Shown: positions 18,812 through 26,697 of the stretch, one piece after another
How positions within the stretch are numbered: position 1 is the stretch's first letter
Layout: each line of letters begins with the position of its first letter
NCBI GenBank assembly: GCA_046518185.1
Contig: JBKGRZ010000001.1
Span: 1,240,001 to 1,304,000 of the forward strand
Direction of reading: 5' to 3'
DNA from: Scandinavium vulneris_A
GTDB taxonomy: Bacteria; Pseudomonadota; Gammaproteobacteria; Enterobacterales; Enterobacteriaceae
Length of the DNA: 64,000 bases
Program-made: the position numbers and the translations under genes
The notes under the pieces: generated by a model
Databases searched by the model: none
Seen by the model: only the letters and a program-made list of their open reading frames with translations
What the model was told of the DNA's origin: nothing

Positions 18812-18830
18812 TATAATGAGACGCATTATC
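18812..18830 (+). promoter_or_regulatory. Fur box upstream of fur
   Basis: TATAATGAGACGCATTATC agrees with the 19-bp Fur consensus at 15 of 19 positions, and both ATAATGA and CATTATC half-sites are intact. It lies 67 bp before the fur start codon. This fits Fur autoregulation as known in E. coli. Confidence 0.7.
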
Positions 18831-18878
18831 CTGAATTCATTCTTAGTAATACTTCCTATAAGGAAGTGTATCGCCTAG
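18816..18878 (+). CDS. Short upstream open frame in the fur leader (position of uof)
   Basis: An ATG at the place where E. coli uof (upstream of fur, 28 codons, target of RyhB) begins opens only a 20-codon frame: MRRIILNSFLVILPIRKCIA. It ends 18 bp before fur. In E. coli Uof ends in GLIPHD-like residues overlapping the fur start. Here that coding is still readable (RLATGLIPHD, stop at 18902-18904), but in a different frame that has only a GTG start (AAGGAAGTG, GTG at 18866). The leader DNA looks conserved while the frame is shifted. Whether either frame is translated is unknown. Confidence 0.35.
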   Translation: MRRIILNSFLVILPIRKCIA

Positions 18879-18896
18879 CAACAGGACTGATTCCGC

Positions 18897-19349
18897 ATGA
18901 CTGACAACAATACCGCATTAAAGAAAGCAGGCCTGAAAGTCACGCTTCCTCGATTGAAAATTCTGGAAGTGCTTCAGGAGCCTGACAATCACCATGTCAG
19001 TGCGGAAGACCTTTATAAACGCCTCATCGACATGGGCGAAGAAATTGGTCTGGCAACGGTGTATCGCGTTCTGAACCAGTTCGACGATGCCGGGATTGTC
19101 ACCCGCCACAATTTCGAAGGCGGTAAATCTGTTTTCGAATTGACCCAACAGCATCACCACGATCACCTGATCTGCCTCGACTGTGGCAAGGTTATCGAAT
19201 TCAGTGATGACTCTATCGAAGCGCGTCAGCGCGAAATTGCCACCAAACACGGCATTCGTCTGACCAACCACAGTCTTTATCTTTATGGCCATTGCGCAGA
19301 AGGCGACTGCCGTGAAGATGAGCACGCACATGACGGTGCTGAGAAATAA
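18897..19349 (+). CDS. fur: Ferric uptake regulator Fur
   Basis: A 150-residue iron-dependent repressor (148 in E. coli). The N-terminal winged helix (KKAGLKVTLPRLKILEVLQE, then LATVYRVLNQF) binds Fur boxes. The metal-binding dimer domain carries the histidine cluster HHHDHLICLDCGK, with the paired cysteines of the structural zinc site, and a C-terminal GHCAEGDC. It follows a short leader containing a Fur box. It ends at a strong terminator. Confidence 0.99.
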   Translation: MTDNNTALKKAGLKVTLPRLKILEVLQEPDNHHVSAEDLYKRLIDMGEEIGLATVYRVLNQFDDAGIVTRHNFEGGKSVFELTQQHHHDHLICLDCGKVIEFSDDSIEARQREIATKHGIRLTNHSLYLYGHCAEGDCREDEHAHDGAEK

Positions 19350-19366
19350 TCGGCCCCCCAGAAAAG

Positions 19367-19396
19367 TAAAAGCCAACCTGACGGTTGGCTTTTTTA
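19367..19396 (+). terminator. Rho-independent terminator of fur
   Basis: A 10-bp perfect stem AAAGCCAACC/GGTTGGCTTT with loop TGAC is followed by a T run. It starts about 18 bp after the fur stop, between convergent fur and chiQ. Confidence 0.93.
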
Positions 19397-19444
19397 TTGG
19401 CATTTTTGGCATAACATTGGGGCAATAGCGCCAACCGTCGAGGG

Positions 19445-19783
19445 TTACGGCTTAGGCGTATTGTTACTGCGAATCTCTTTCCACACCTGATCACAACGGG
19501 CTTTGACTGCCTGATCGTTGCCGGTACGCGTCGCCAGAATACAATTCTGGTAATCCAGTACGCGTACACTTTCCTGATTCGCAAACTGCTGATGGGTCTT
19601 GTCAGTTTTCAGCACGTTAAGCACGCTCTGGCAGGCGTCAATTTTATCCGGATTTCCTTCAGCGGTATTGATACAGGCGCTGTAGGCATCTTTCAGCTTG
19701 CTGTCTTCTTGTGGTGCGGGAGATGGCTGTGCGCAGGCCACCAGCCCGGAAGCCATAACGGCGATAAGAATCAATTTTTTCAT
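19445..19783 (-). CDS. chiQ: ChiQ lipoprotein (YbfN family)
   Basis: A 112-residue protein with a lipoprotein signal peptide: MKKLILIAVMASGLVACAQ, lipobox LVAC, lipidated cysteine 17. It then has a Pro/Ala linker and a small helical domain with three further cysteines. It corresponds to E. coli ybfN (chiQ), the gene directly after the chitoporin gene and co-transcribed with it. The exact role is not known. It lies 47 bp after chiP. Confidence 0.88.
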   Translation of the reverse strand: MKKLILIAVMASGLVACAQPSPAPQEDSKLKDAYSACINTAEGNPDKIDACQSVLNVLKTDKTHQQFANQESVRVLDYQNCILATRTGNDQAVKARCDQVWKEIRSNNTPKP

Positions 19784-19830
19784 GATACGGCCTTATCAAT
19801 GCGCGGCAGGTTTACCCTGCCGCACGCGTG

Positions 19831-21243
19831 TCAGAAGATAGTGAACGGGGCGATAACGATGAACTTCACGTCACGCTCATCCTGGAAGATGTTGCCGTAA
19901 CCACCGCCCCAGCTTGGGATGTCGGAGTGGTTGTCGTATTGAGTGAAGTGCAGTTTGAACAGCGTGCCTTTCGCACGGCCTTCCTGCACGGTGTACATCG
20001 CATCAAAGCTGTAAGAAGACTCTTTGATTTTGTTCGAGGCGTTGTCTTCACGCTGACCCGCGCTGTTGATATACCAGTCTGCCGGTTTGGCATCCCAGGC
20101 ATACACGTAAGATGCACCGACGGCCCAGCCCGGCATATCCCAATTTTTCAGGTCATACATCGCACCGAAGAACACCGCTTTTTCGCCGTTGGCGTTGAAG
20201 TCTGAGCGGTTATCCCACCAGATATCGAGACGACCGTTGGAGGAGGCATAGGTCGGGGTCATACGCTGGAGGAAGTAACCCTGCTGGCCTTCTGCTTTTA
20301 CCCACGTCCCTTCAAGGCGCAGGTCAACCACGTCAGCCACTTTATAGCCGAAGGTCAGTGCCTGTAACCACGCGGTGCCGTCGTAGATATCGTTAATGGT
20401 GTTGCTCTCAACGGTGTCACGCGCCCCATAGAATTGGTAGCTGGTCGAGAGTGGCGCACCGGCGACATCAAATTTGTAGCTGGCTTTGGCGAAGTACTGA
20501 TCCATAAAGCCTTCTGCCTGACCAAATGCCGCTTCCAGCACCAAGTCATTTTTGAAATCATACTTAGCACCAATGGAGTGCAGATACTCAACTTTGGTCT
20601 TCTTATCGTTCTGATAAAAATGATCTGTTTCGAGGTGCCATGGAGCCTTGTATTCGTTGGTCCACATATAGGAGAAACTCAACGCGCCTGCATCACCGTA
20701 ATCAAAGTTAGCCCCGGCTTCTGCCCCTTGATACGTACCTGGCATAAAGCTCCAGTGCGGCGCTAAAAGCGTTTGCCCGGTTGGCTGAATATAACCTGCT
20801 CGCGCCCAGGTTGGACCCAGTTTGAATTTCGCGGCAGCTTTATAAAGGCTGATTCCACTCTTATCGCCAGAGTAATCTTCGTCGTAGCCTTTATTAATGG
20901 ATGAGAATGCAATTTCGTTTGGGTGTCCGCTTTCTGATGACTCCGCCATTTCGATAGCGGTGAAAGCAGCAATATCAAGGCCGATAAAATCGGCGGCATA
21001 GCCAGACTGGAAGTCGAGGTTAGCGTTCCAGGTGGAATGGGAAAGGTTGGTTTTGTACTTGTCGCCGTCGGTGACGTCTTTACGGTCACGTTCACGTTGC
21101 CAGTAATAGACACCGCCGGTTAAGGTTGAATCGTCTACGAATCCTGCTGCACTGGCTTGCGGAACTGCAATCCAGCCCGACATTGCGGTGACCCCGGCAA
21201 TAGCCAGCGCCAGCGTACTACGTTTGCCACTGAACGTACGCAT
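19831..21243 (-). CDS. chiP: Chitoporin ChiP (OprD family)
   Basis: Outer-membrane porin for chitin oligosaccharides, 470 residues (468 in E. coli YbfM). It has a signal peptide with a cut near ASA-AGF (about residues 27-29). It is followed by OprD-type beta strands that alternate aromatic and polar residues, and it ends in a phenylalanine (FTIF), as outer-membrane barrels do. The start at 21243 follows AGAGGATAT. An in-frame ATG 36 bp upstream lies across the ribosome-binding site and is rejected. NagC operators and a ChiX pairing site lie upstream, so it belongs with the nag genes beyond glnS. Confidence 0.95.
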   Translation of the reverse strand: MRTFSGKRSTLALAIAGVTAMSGWIAVPQASAAGFVDDSTLTGGVYYWQRERDRKDVTDGDKYKTNLSHSTWNANLDFQSGYAADFIGLDIAAFTAIEMAESSESGHPNEIAFSSINKGYDEDYSGDKSGISLYKAAAKFKLGPTWARAGYIQPTGQTLLAPHWSFMPGTYQGAEAGANFDYGDAGALSFSYMWTNEYKAPWHLETDHFYQNDKKTKVEYLHSIGAKYDFKNDLVLEAAFGQAEGFMDQYFAKASYKFDVAGAPLSTSYQFYGARDTVESNTINDIYDGTAWLQALTFGYKVADVVDLRLEGTWVKAEGQQGYFLQRMTPTYASSNGRLDIWWDNRSDFNANGEKAVFFGAMYDLKNWDMPGWAVGASYVYAWDAKPADWYINSAGQREDNASNKIKESSYSFDAMYTVQEGRAKGTLFKLHFTQYDNHSDIPSWGGGYGNIFQDERDVKFIVIAPFTIF

Positions 21244-21250
21244 GTGTATA

Positions 21251-21261
21251 TCCTCTTTGAC
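21251..21261 (-). promoter_or_regulatory. ChiX sRNA pairing site over the chiP ribosome-binding site
   Basis: The chiP leader reads GTCAAAGAGGA on the minus strand, ending 7 nt before the ATG. This is an exact 11-nt complement of the seed TCCTCTTTGAC of the Hfq-dependent sRNA ChiX (MicM). Pairing would cover the Shine-Dalgarno AGAGGA and silence chiP unless chitobiose mRNA titrates ChiX. The ChiX seed is from memory of the E. coli sRNA, whose gene is not in this window. Confidence 0.8.
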
Positions 21262-21356
21262 TTTTAAAAACGCGCTCACAAAGGTGAACAGCGATAAAAA
21301 ATAAGTACTGCAAAAAAGTAGCGAGGCAGAAATGTCCTAACGCTATGTCGGTAGAC

Positions 21357-21379
21357 TATTTTTCGCGACGCGAATTATC
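21357..21379 (-). promoter_or_regulatory. NagC operator, chiP-proximal
   Basis: The inverted repeat TATTTTTCG-N5-CGAATTATC has the layout of known NagC sites: TTCG and CGAA half-sites five bases apart with AT-rich flanks. It lies about 120 bp upstream of the chiP start. A second copy with the same spacing sits 212 bp away, near the glnS terminator. Confidence 0.65.
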
Positions 21380-21566
21380 AATCCTTTTTCCGCACGAAAG
21401 CACAAGATTATGACAGGGCGCACATATTTGATTGCGTTTTGTTACAAAGTTGCGTTTTAAAAGGAGATGCCGCAAGGTGCATTAGGCTGGGGTTTTACAA
21501 CGAATTAGAGAATAACGTCAGTTGAAAATGTAACAAGGCAGAGGCGGTGTTTCATAGATCGAAATG

Positions 21567-21592
21567 ATATTATTTCGCATCACGAAAATGAC
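21567..21592 (-). promoter_or_regulatory. NagC operator, chiP-distal
   Basis: ATTATTTCG-CATCA-CGAAAATGA has TTCG and CGAA five bases apart and A/T-rich flanks, matching the other NagC-like sites in this window. Its centre is about 212 bp from the chiP-proximal site, a distance suited to looping by NagC. It lies between the chiP promoter region and the glnS terminator. The rest of 21380-21566 shows no gene. Confidence 0.65.
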
Positions 21593-21593
21593 A

Positions 21594-21626
21594 TAAAAAA
21601 AGCGCCGCTCAGGGCGACGCTTTTTC
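21594..21626 (-). terminator. Rho-independent terminator of glnS
   Basis: Read on the minus strand this is AAAAAGCGTCGCCCTGAGCG followed by GCGCTTTTTTT. It forms an imperfect GC-rich stem ending in a T run, about 20 bp after the glnS stop. Confidence 0.85.
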
Positions 21627-21646
21627 TTTTTGTGATAACGGAAAGA

Positions 21647-23314
21647 TTACTCGCCCGCTTTCGCCCAGGTATCACGCAGACCCACGGTGCGGTTAAACAC
21701 CAGCTTCTCAGCGGTGGTATAACGGCTGTCGAGGCAGAAGTAACCCTCACGTTCGAACTGATGCGCTTTGCCCACTTCAGCGGCTTTCAGCGAAGGCTCA
21801 GCATAGCCCTGCTTGATAACCAGTGATTCTGGGTTGATGACAGCCAGGAAGTCCTCTGCGGCCCCCGGGTTCGGCACGCTAAACAGACGATCGTACAGGC
21901 GAATCTCAACCGGCAGCGCATGCTGAGCGCTAACCCAGTGGATCACGCCTTTCACTTTACGACCATCAGCCGGATCTTTACTCAGCGTATCGGCATCATA
22001 AGTACAGAAGATAGTCGTAATGTTGCCTTCTGCATCTTTCTCTACGCGCTCGGCCTTAACCACGTAAGCGTTGCGCAGGCGCACTTCTTTGCCCATCACC
22101 AGACGCTTGTACTGCTTGTTGGCTTCTTCACGGAAGTCAGCGCGATCGATCCAGATTTCCCCACTGAACGGCACTTCACGGCTGCCCATTTCAGGTTTGC
22201 TCGGGTGGTTCGGCATGGTGACGATTTCGCTTTCACCCTGCGGGTAGTTTTCGATAACCAGTTTAACCGGATCGATAACCGCCATCGCACGCGGTGCATT
22301 ATCGTTGAGATCTTCACGAATGCAGGATTCCAGCGATGCAATCTCGATGGTGTTGTCCTGCTTGGTGACGCCGATGCGCTTACAGAACTCACGAATGGAC
22401 GCTGAGGTATAGCCGCGACGACGCAGACCGGAGATGGTCGGCATACGCGGATCATCCCAGCCTTCAACGTGCTTGTCGGTAACCAGCAGGTTCAGCTTAC
22501 GCTTGGACATCACGGTGTATTCCAGATTCAGACGAGAGAATTCGTACTGACGCGGATGGACCGGAATGGAAATGTTGTCCAGCACCCAGTCGTACAGGCG
22601 ACGGTTGTCCTGGAATTCCAGCGTACACAGCGAGTGGGTAATGCCTTCCAGCGCATCGCTGATGCAGTGAGTGAAGTCATACATCGGGTAGATGCACCAC
22701 TTACTGCCGGTCTGATGGTGATCGGCGAATTTGATGCGATACAGCACCGGATCGCGCATCACAATAAACGGCGATGCCATGTCGATTTTGGCACGCAGAC
22801 ACGCTTTCCCTTCTTCGAAGCCCCCGGCACGCATTTTTTCAAACAGCGCCAGGTTTTCTTCCACACTGCGATCGCGGTAAGGGCTGTTTTTGCCCGGCTG
22901 CGTCAGGGTGCCGCGGTATTCACGGATTTCGTCTGCGGAGAGTTCGTCCACATACGCCAGACCTTTGTTGATAAGCTCAATCGCATACTCGTGCAGCTTA
23001 TCGAAGTAGTCAGAGGAGTAGCAGATGTCACCTGACCAGTGGAAGCCTAACCACTCGACGTCATGTTTGATCGACTCCACGTATTCGATGTCTTCTTTCA
23101 CCGGGTTGGTGTCATCGAAACGCAGGTTGCACTGACCCTGATAATCCTGGGCGATGCCGAAGTTCAGGCAAATCGATTTCGCATGACCGATGTGCAGATA
23201 ACCGTTCGGCTCAGGCGGAAAACGGGTGTGCACGGTCGTATGCTTACCAGTGGCCAGATCTTCATCGATAATCTGGCGAATAAAGTTAGTCGGGCGGGCT
23301 TCTGCCTCACTCAT
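21647..23314 (-). CDS. glnS: Glutaminyl-tRNA synthetase
   Basis: Essential class I synthetase charging tRNA-Gln; 555 residues against 554 in E. coli. It has the HIGH motif in PPEPNGYLHIGHAKS (about residues 33-47) and the KMSKS counterpart MSKRKLN. The C-terminal beta-barrels recognise the anticodon. The start at 23314 (MSEAEARPTNFIRQ) matches the family. A longer in-frame extension to 23437 would add 41 Cys-rich residues unlike any GlnRS and is rejected. The gene sits between nagE and chiP, within NagC-controlled DNA, as in E. coli. Confidence 0.98.
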   Translation of the reverse strand: MSEAEARPTNFIRQIIDEDLATGKHTTVHTRFPPEPNGYLHIGHAKSICLNFGIAQDYQGQCNLRFDDTNPVKEDIEYVESIKHDVEWLGFHWSGDICYSSDYFDKLHEYAIELINKGLAYVDELSADEIREYRGTLTQPGKNSPYRDRSVEENLALFEKMRAGGFEEGKACLRAKIDMASPFIVMRDPVLYRIKFADHHQTGSKWCIYPMYDFTHCISDALEGITHSLCTLEFQDNRRLYDWVLDNISIPVHPRQYEFSRLNLEYTVMSKRKLNLLVTDKHVEGWDDPRMPTISGLRRRGYTSASIREFCKRIGVTKQDNTIEIASLESCIREDLNDNAPRAMAVIDPVKLVIENYPQGESEIVTMPNHPSKPEMGSREVPFSGEIWIDRADFREEANKQYKRLVMGKEVRLRNAYVVKAERVEKDAEGNITTIFCTYDADTLSKDPADGRKVKGVIHWVSAQHALPVEIRLYDRLFSVPNPGAAEDFLAVINPESLVIKQGYAEPSLKAAEVGKAHQFEREGYFCLDSRYTTAEKLVFNRTVGLRDTWAKAGE

Positions 23315-23434
23315 CGCGGGTTCCTCAAGGCGTAAACAACATATAACGGAATATGATCTTATAAGCTGAGGGCGGAGACAACCCTTAGTTACAGAAAAAT
23401 GGGGGTTAACAGAGAATATTGGGGCGGCGGGAGC

Positions 23435-23470
23435 CATAAAAAAGCGGCGGAGGATTTCCCCCCGCCGCTA
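23435..23470 (-). terminator. Rho-independent terminator of nagE
   Basis: On the minus strand a GC-rich stem, AGCGGCGG with CCGCCGCT (23443-23450 with 23462-23469), is followed by a run of seven T. It lies just after the nagE stop and separates nagE from glnS. Confidence 0.88.
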
Positions 23471-23497
23471 AGGCACTTAAGTTCTACTCAGGAACGA

Positions 23498-25519
23498 TTA
23501 CTTGCCTTTAATCTCATACAGCGGCGTAACGCCTGCAACAACCTGACCCTGCGCCTTGATAACCAGGCCGCTGAAATCATCGATGTTGCTGCACACCACT
23601 GGGCTAATCATTGAGCGTGCATTAGCGTTCAGGAAATCCAGATCCATTTCCAGGACCGGCTGACCTGCAACCACTTCGGCACCCTCTTCTACCAGACGCG
23701 TGAAGCCTTGGCCGTTCAGTGCAACGGTATCGATCCCCATGTGGACAACGATTTCCGCGCCTTTTTCAGTTTCGAGGCAGAACGCATGGTTGGTATTGAA
23801 GATTTTAACGATGGTACCAGCCGCCGGAGAAACAACCGTTTTTTCAGTTGGTTTCACCGCCACACCGTCGCCTACTGCTTTGCTGGCGAAGGCTTCATCA
23901 GGCACCTGATCCAGAGCGACCACATCCCCGGTCACTGGCGAAACCAGTGCAGCGATGGTGACCGCGTTTGGCACAGCCTGCGGTTTAGCCGCGGCCTGGG
24001 CTGGTACTGCGGCCGGAGCGGCTTCTGCGGCGGCAACGTGACCGGTGGTTTTCATCGCGTTAGCGATTTTTTCTGCCACAAAGCCCACGATAATCTGCAC
24101 GCTGGTTTTGTTCAGACGAATCACACCAGAGGCACCCAGACGCTTAGCCAGCGCTTCGTTAACCAGCGCGGAGTCTTTCACATTCAGGCGCAGACGGGTG
24201 ATACATGCATCGATACCGGTCAGGTTGTCAGACCCCCCCACTGCGGCGATGTACTGACGGGCCAGCTCAGAAGCATCCTGCTCTTTATCACTACTCACAT
24301 TCACGTCCTGGCCATCGGCTTCGCTACCGGCAACAGCCAGTTCGCGACCCGGAGTCATCAGGTTGAATTTGGTGATAGTGAAGCGGAACACCACGTAGTA
24401 GATAACGAAGAACACCAGACCCTGAGGGATCAGCATCCACCAGTGTGTCGCCAGCGGGTTACGCGAGGACAGCACCATATCCACCAGACCGGCACTGAAG
24501 CCGAAGCCCGCAATCCATTGCATGCTGGCAGCGATGAATACGGAAATACCGGTCAGCACAGCGTGGATGAAGTACAGAACCGGCGCCACGAACATGAAGG
24601 AGAACTCCAGCGGTTCTGTGATACCGGTGAAGAAGGCCGCGAATGCGCCAGCCATCATGATACCCAGTACCTTGGCCTTGTTTTCTGGACGAGCACAGTG
24701 GTAAATCGCCAGTGCCGCACCCGGCAGACCGAACATCATGATCGGGAAGAAGCCCGCCTGATAACGACCAGTGATACCCACCACTGCTTTACCCGCTTCG
24801 ATAGACTGTGCGCCACCGAGGAAGTTAGGGATGTCGTTAATACCGGCAACGTCAAACCAGAATACGGAGTTCAGCGCGTGGTGCAGACCCACCGGGATCA
24901 GCAGACGGTTGAAGAACGCATATACGCCCGCACCGACAGAACCCAGTTTCTGGATGTGCTCACCAAAGGCCACCAGACCGTCGAAGATAACCGGCCAGAC
25001 ATACATCAGTACGAAAGCGACGGCAATCATGACGAAGGAGGTCAGGATCGGAACCAGACGGCGACCGCTGAAGAACGACAGCGCTTTTGGCAGCTCAACG
25101 CCGCTGAAGCGGTTGTACAGTTCCGCAGAGATAATACCGACAAGGATACCGACGAACTGGTTGCTGATCTTACCGAATGCCGCCGGAACCTGGTCCGCCG
25201 GAATTTGTTGGATCATGGACACCGCTGCCGGAGAGCAGAGGGTTGTTAATACGAGGAAACCAACAAAGCCGGTCAGCGCTGCTGCACCGTCTTTATCTTT
25301 AGACATACCGTAAGCCACACCGATTGCGAACAACACGGACATGTTGTCGATAATCGCGGAGCCTGACTTAATGAAGAACGCAGCCAGTGCGTTAGATCCG
25401 CCCCAGCCCACCGGGTCAATCCAGTAGCCGACACCCATCAGGATGGCTGCGGCCGGCAGCGTGGCCACTGGCACCATTAGTGCGCGGCCAACTTTTTGTA
25501 AATAACCTAGAACACTCAC
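23498..25519 (-). CDS. nagE: PTS N-acetylglucosamine transporter subunit IICBA
   Basis: A 673-residue inner-membrane PTS permease that imports and phosphorylates N-acetylglucosamine. In order, the EIIC domain (about 1-370) has hydrophobic helices and FLGGAQSIEAGKAVVGITGR. The EIIB domain has the phosphocysteine in GIDACITRLRLNVKD. The EIIA domain at the C-terminus has the phosphohistidine in EIVVHMGIDTVALNG. It is about 25 residues longer than E. coli NagE (648), mostly in the Ala/Pro/Gln-rich IIB-IIA linker (AAEAAPAAVPAQAAAKPQAV). It is divergent from nagB across a shared NagC/CRP region. Confidence 0.98.
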   Translation of the reverse strand: MSVLGYLQKVGRALMVPVATLPAAAILMGVGYWIDPVGWGGSNALAAFFIKSGSAIIDNMSVLFAIGVAYGMSKDKDGAAALTGFVGFLVLTTLCSPAAVSMIQQIPADQVPAAFGKISNQFVGILVGIISAELYNRFSGVELPKALSFFSGRRLVPILTSFVMIAVAFVLMYVWPVIFDGLVAFGEHIQKLGSVGAGVYAFFNRLLIPVGLHHALNSVFWFDVAGINDIPNFLGGAQSIEAGKAVVGITGRYQAGFFPIMMFGLPGAALAIYHCARPENKAKVLGIMMAGAFAAFFTGITEPLEFSFMFVAPVLYFIHAVLTGISVFIAASMQWIAGFGFSAGLVDMVLSSRNPLATHWWMLIPQGLVFFVIYYVVFRFTITKFNLMTPGRELAVAGSEADGQDVNVSSDKEQDASELARQYIAAVGGSDNLTGIDACITRLRLNVKDSALVNEALAKRLGASGVIRLNKTSVQIIVGFVAEKIANAMKTTGHVAAAEAAPAAVPAQAAAKPQAVPNAVTIAALVSPVTGDVVALDQVPDEAFASKAVGDGVAVKPTEKTVVSPAAGTIVKIFNTNHAFCLETEKGAEIVVHMGIDTVALNGQGFTRLVEEGAEVVAGQPVLEMDLDFLNANARSMISPVVCSNIDDFSGLVIKAQGQVVAGVTPLYEIKGK

Positions 25520-25623
25520 TTTTATTCCCCCTTGAGACCCCGACCGACTGAGTTACAGCCGTTTTTTTATAGTGTGACTATCTTGAAAGCACAGCAATGT
25601 ATCACTTGCCTTCAGAGTGTGTG

Positions 25624-25651
25624 AAAAATTAATTCGTCTCGCAAATTAAAA
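25624..25651 (-). promoter_or_regulatory. NagC operator on the nagE side
   Basis: AAATTAATTCG-TCTCG-CAAATTAAAA has the NagC layout, with half-sites TTCG and CAAA separated by five bases and AT flanks. It lies about 100 bp upstream of nagE. With the nagB-side site it forms a pair about 95 bp apart, which agrees with the looped repression known for E. coli nagE-nagB. Confidence 0.7.
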
Positions 25652-25659
25652 GCGCCTTT

Positions 25660-25681
25660 TTTGTGATTTTTATCACCAAAT
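25660..25681. promoter_or_regulatory. CRP-cAMP site between nagE and nagB
   Basis: TTTGTGATTTTTATCACCAA matches the CRP consensus TGTGA-N6-TCACA with one mismatch in the second arm. It lies between the two NagC operators. CRP activation of both divergent promoters is known in E. coli. Confidence 0.75.
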
Positions 25682-25720
25682 ATCGTCTTCACCCCCTCAT
25701 CCGACTGGCTAACAGGGAAA

Positions 25721-25748
25721 ACTTATTTTATCATTCGAAAAATCAGGA
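25721..25748 (+). promoter_or_regulatory. NagC operator on the nagB side
   Basis: ACTTATTTTATCATTCGAAA followed by AATCAGG is close to the nagB operator I know from E. coli. The right half (CGAAAAAT) is strong and the left half (TTATTTTA) is A/T-rich. It lies about 100 bp before the nagB start. The intervening DNA to 25840 holds the nagB promoter and no gene. Confidence 0.72.
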
Positions 25749-25840
25749 CGGATTGCCCCCTCTCCTTGCTAATCCAGGTTACTCTTAACAGAGATACGGT
25801 GCCAATCCGCCAACATTTATATTAACTATTGAGGTGAACA

Positions 25841-26641
25841 ATGAGACTGATTCCCCTGGCGACAGCTGAACAAGTAGGTAAATGGGCCGCACGTCATATC
25901 GTCAACCGCATCAATGCGTTCAAACCGACCGCGGACCGTCCTTTCGTTCTGGGTCTGCCAACCGGCGGTACTCCGCTCACCGCGTATAAAGCTCTGGTTG
26001 AGATGCACAAAGCGGGCCAGGTTAGCTTCAAACATGTTGTGACTTTCAACATGGATGAGTACGTGGGCCTGGCAAAAGAGCATCCGGAAAGCTACCACAG
26101 CTTTATGCACCGTAACTTCTTTGATCACGTTGATATTCCGGCAGAAAACATTAACCTGCTGGATGGCAACGCGCCAGACATCGACGCAGAATGCCGCCAG
26201 TACGAAGAAAAAATCCGTTCTTACGGCAAAATCAACCTGTTCATGGGTGGCGTAGGCAACGACGGTCATATCGCGTTCAACGAACCGGCGTCTTCGCTGT
26301 CCTCTCGTACCCGTATTAAAACCCTGACCCATGACACCCGCGTGGCAAACTCCCGTTTCTTCGACGGCGACGTGACCCAGGTGCCAAAATACGCGCTGAC
26401 CGTGGGCGTGGGCACGCTGCTTGACGCAGAAGAAGTGATGATTCTGGTGTTGGGCCATCAGAAAGCACAGGCGCTGCAGGCGGCGGTTGAAGGCAACGTG
26501 AACCACATGTGGACCATTAGCTGTCTGCAGCTGCACCCGAAAGCAGTGATGGTGTGCGACGAGCCGTCCACCATGGAACTGAAAGTGAAAACACTGAAGT
26601 ACTTCAACGAATTAGAAGCCGAAAATATTAAAGGTCTGTAA
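25841..26641 (+). CDS. nagB: Glucosamine-6-phosphate deaminase
   Basis: A 266-residue cytosolic enzyme turning glucosamine 6-phosphate into fructose 6-phosphate and ammonium; same length as E. coli. It has the phosphate loop GLPTGGTP, the catalytic aspartate in FNMDEYVGL (about 72), and GGVGNDGHIAFNEPASS with the Asp-His-Glu catalytic set (about 141-148). It is the first gene of nagBACD, with GAGGTG before the ATG. GlcNAc6P acts as allosteric activator in the known enzyme. Confidence 0.99.
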   Translation: MRLIPLATAEQVGKWAARHIVNRINAFKPTADRPFVLGLPTGGTPLTAYKALVEMHKAGQVSFKHVVTFNMDEYVGLAKEHPESYHSFMHRNFFDHVDIPAENINLLDGNAPDIDAECRQYEEKIRSYGKINLFMGGVGNDGHIAFNEPASSLSSRTRIKTLTHDTRVANSRFFDGDVTQVPKYALTVGVGTLLDAEEVMILVLGHQKAQALQAAVEGNVNHMWTISCLQLHPKAVMVCDEPSTMELKVKTLKYFNELEAENIKGL

Positions 26642-26697
26642 TTGAATCCCCGCCCCTCTTCAAGGGGGCGGATGCTTTTTTGACACCGGGGGTCGTA

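Noticed and set aside
23708..25249. A 513-codon open frame on the plus strand opposite nagE
   Set aside because: It runs fully antisense to a clearly conserved gene, is rich in His, Gln and Arg as expected from the reverse frame of GC-rich coding DNA, and resembles no family.
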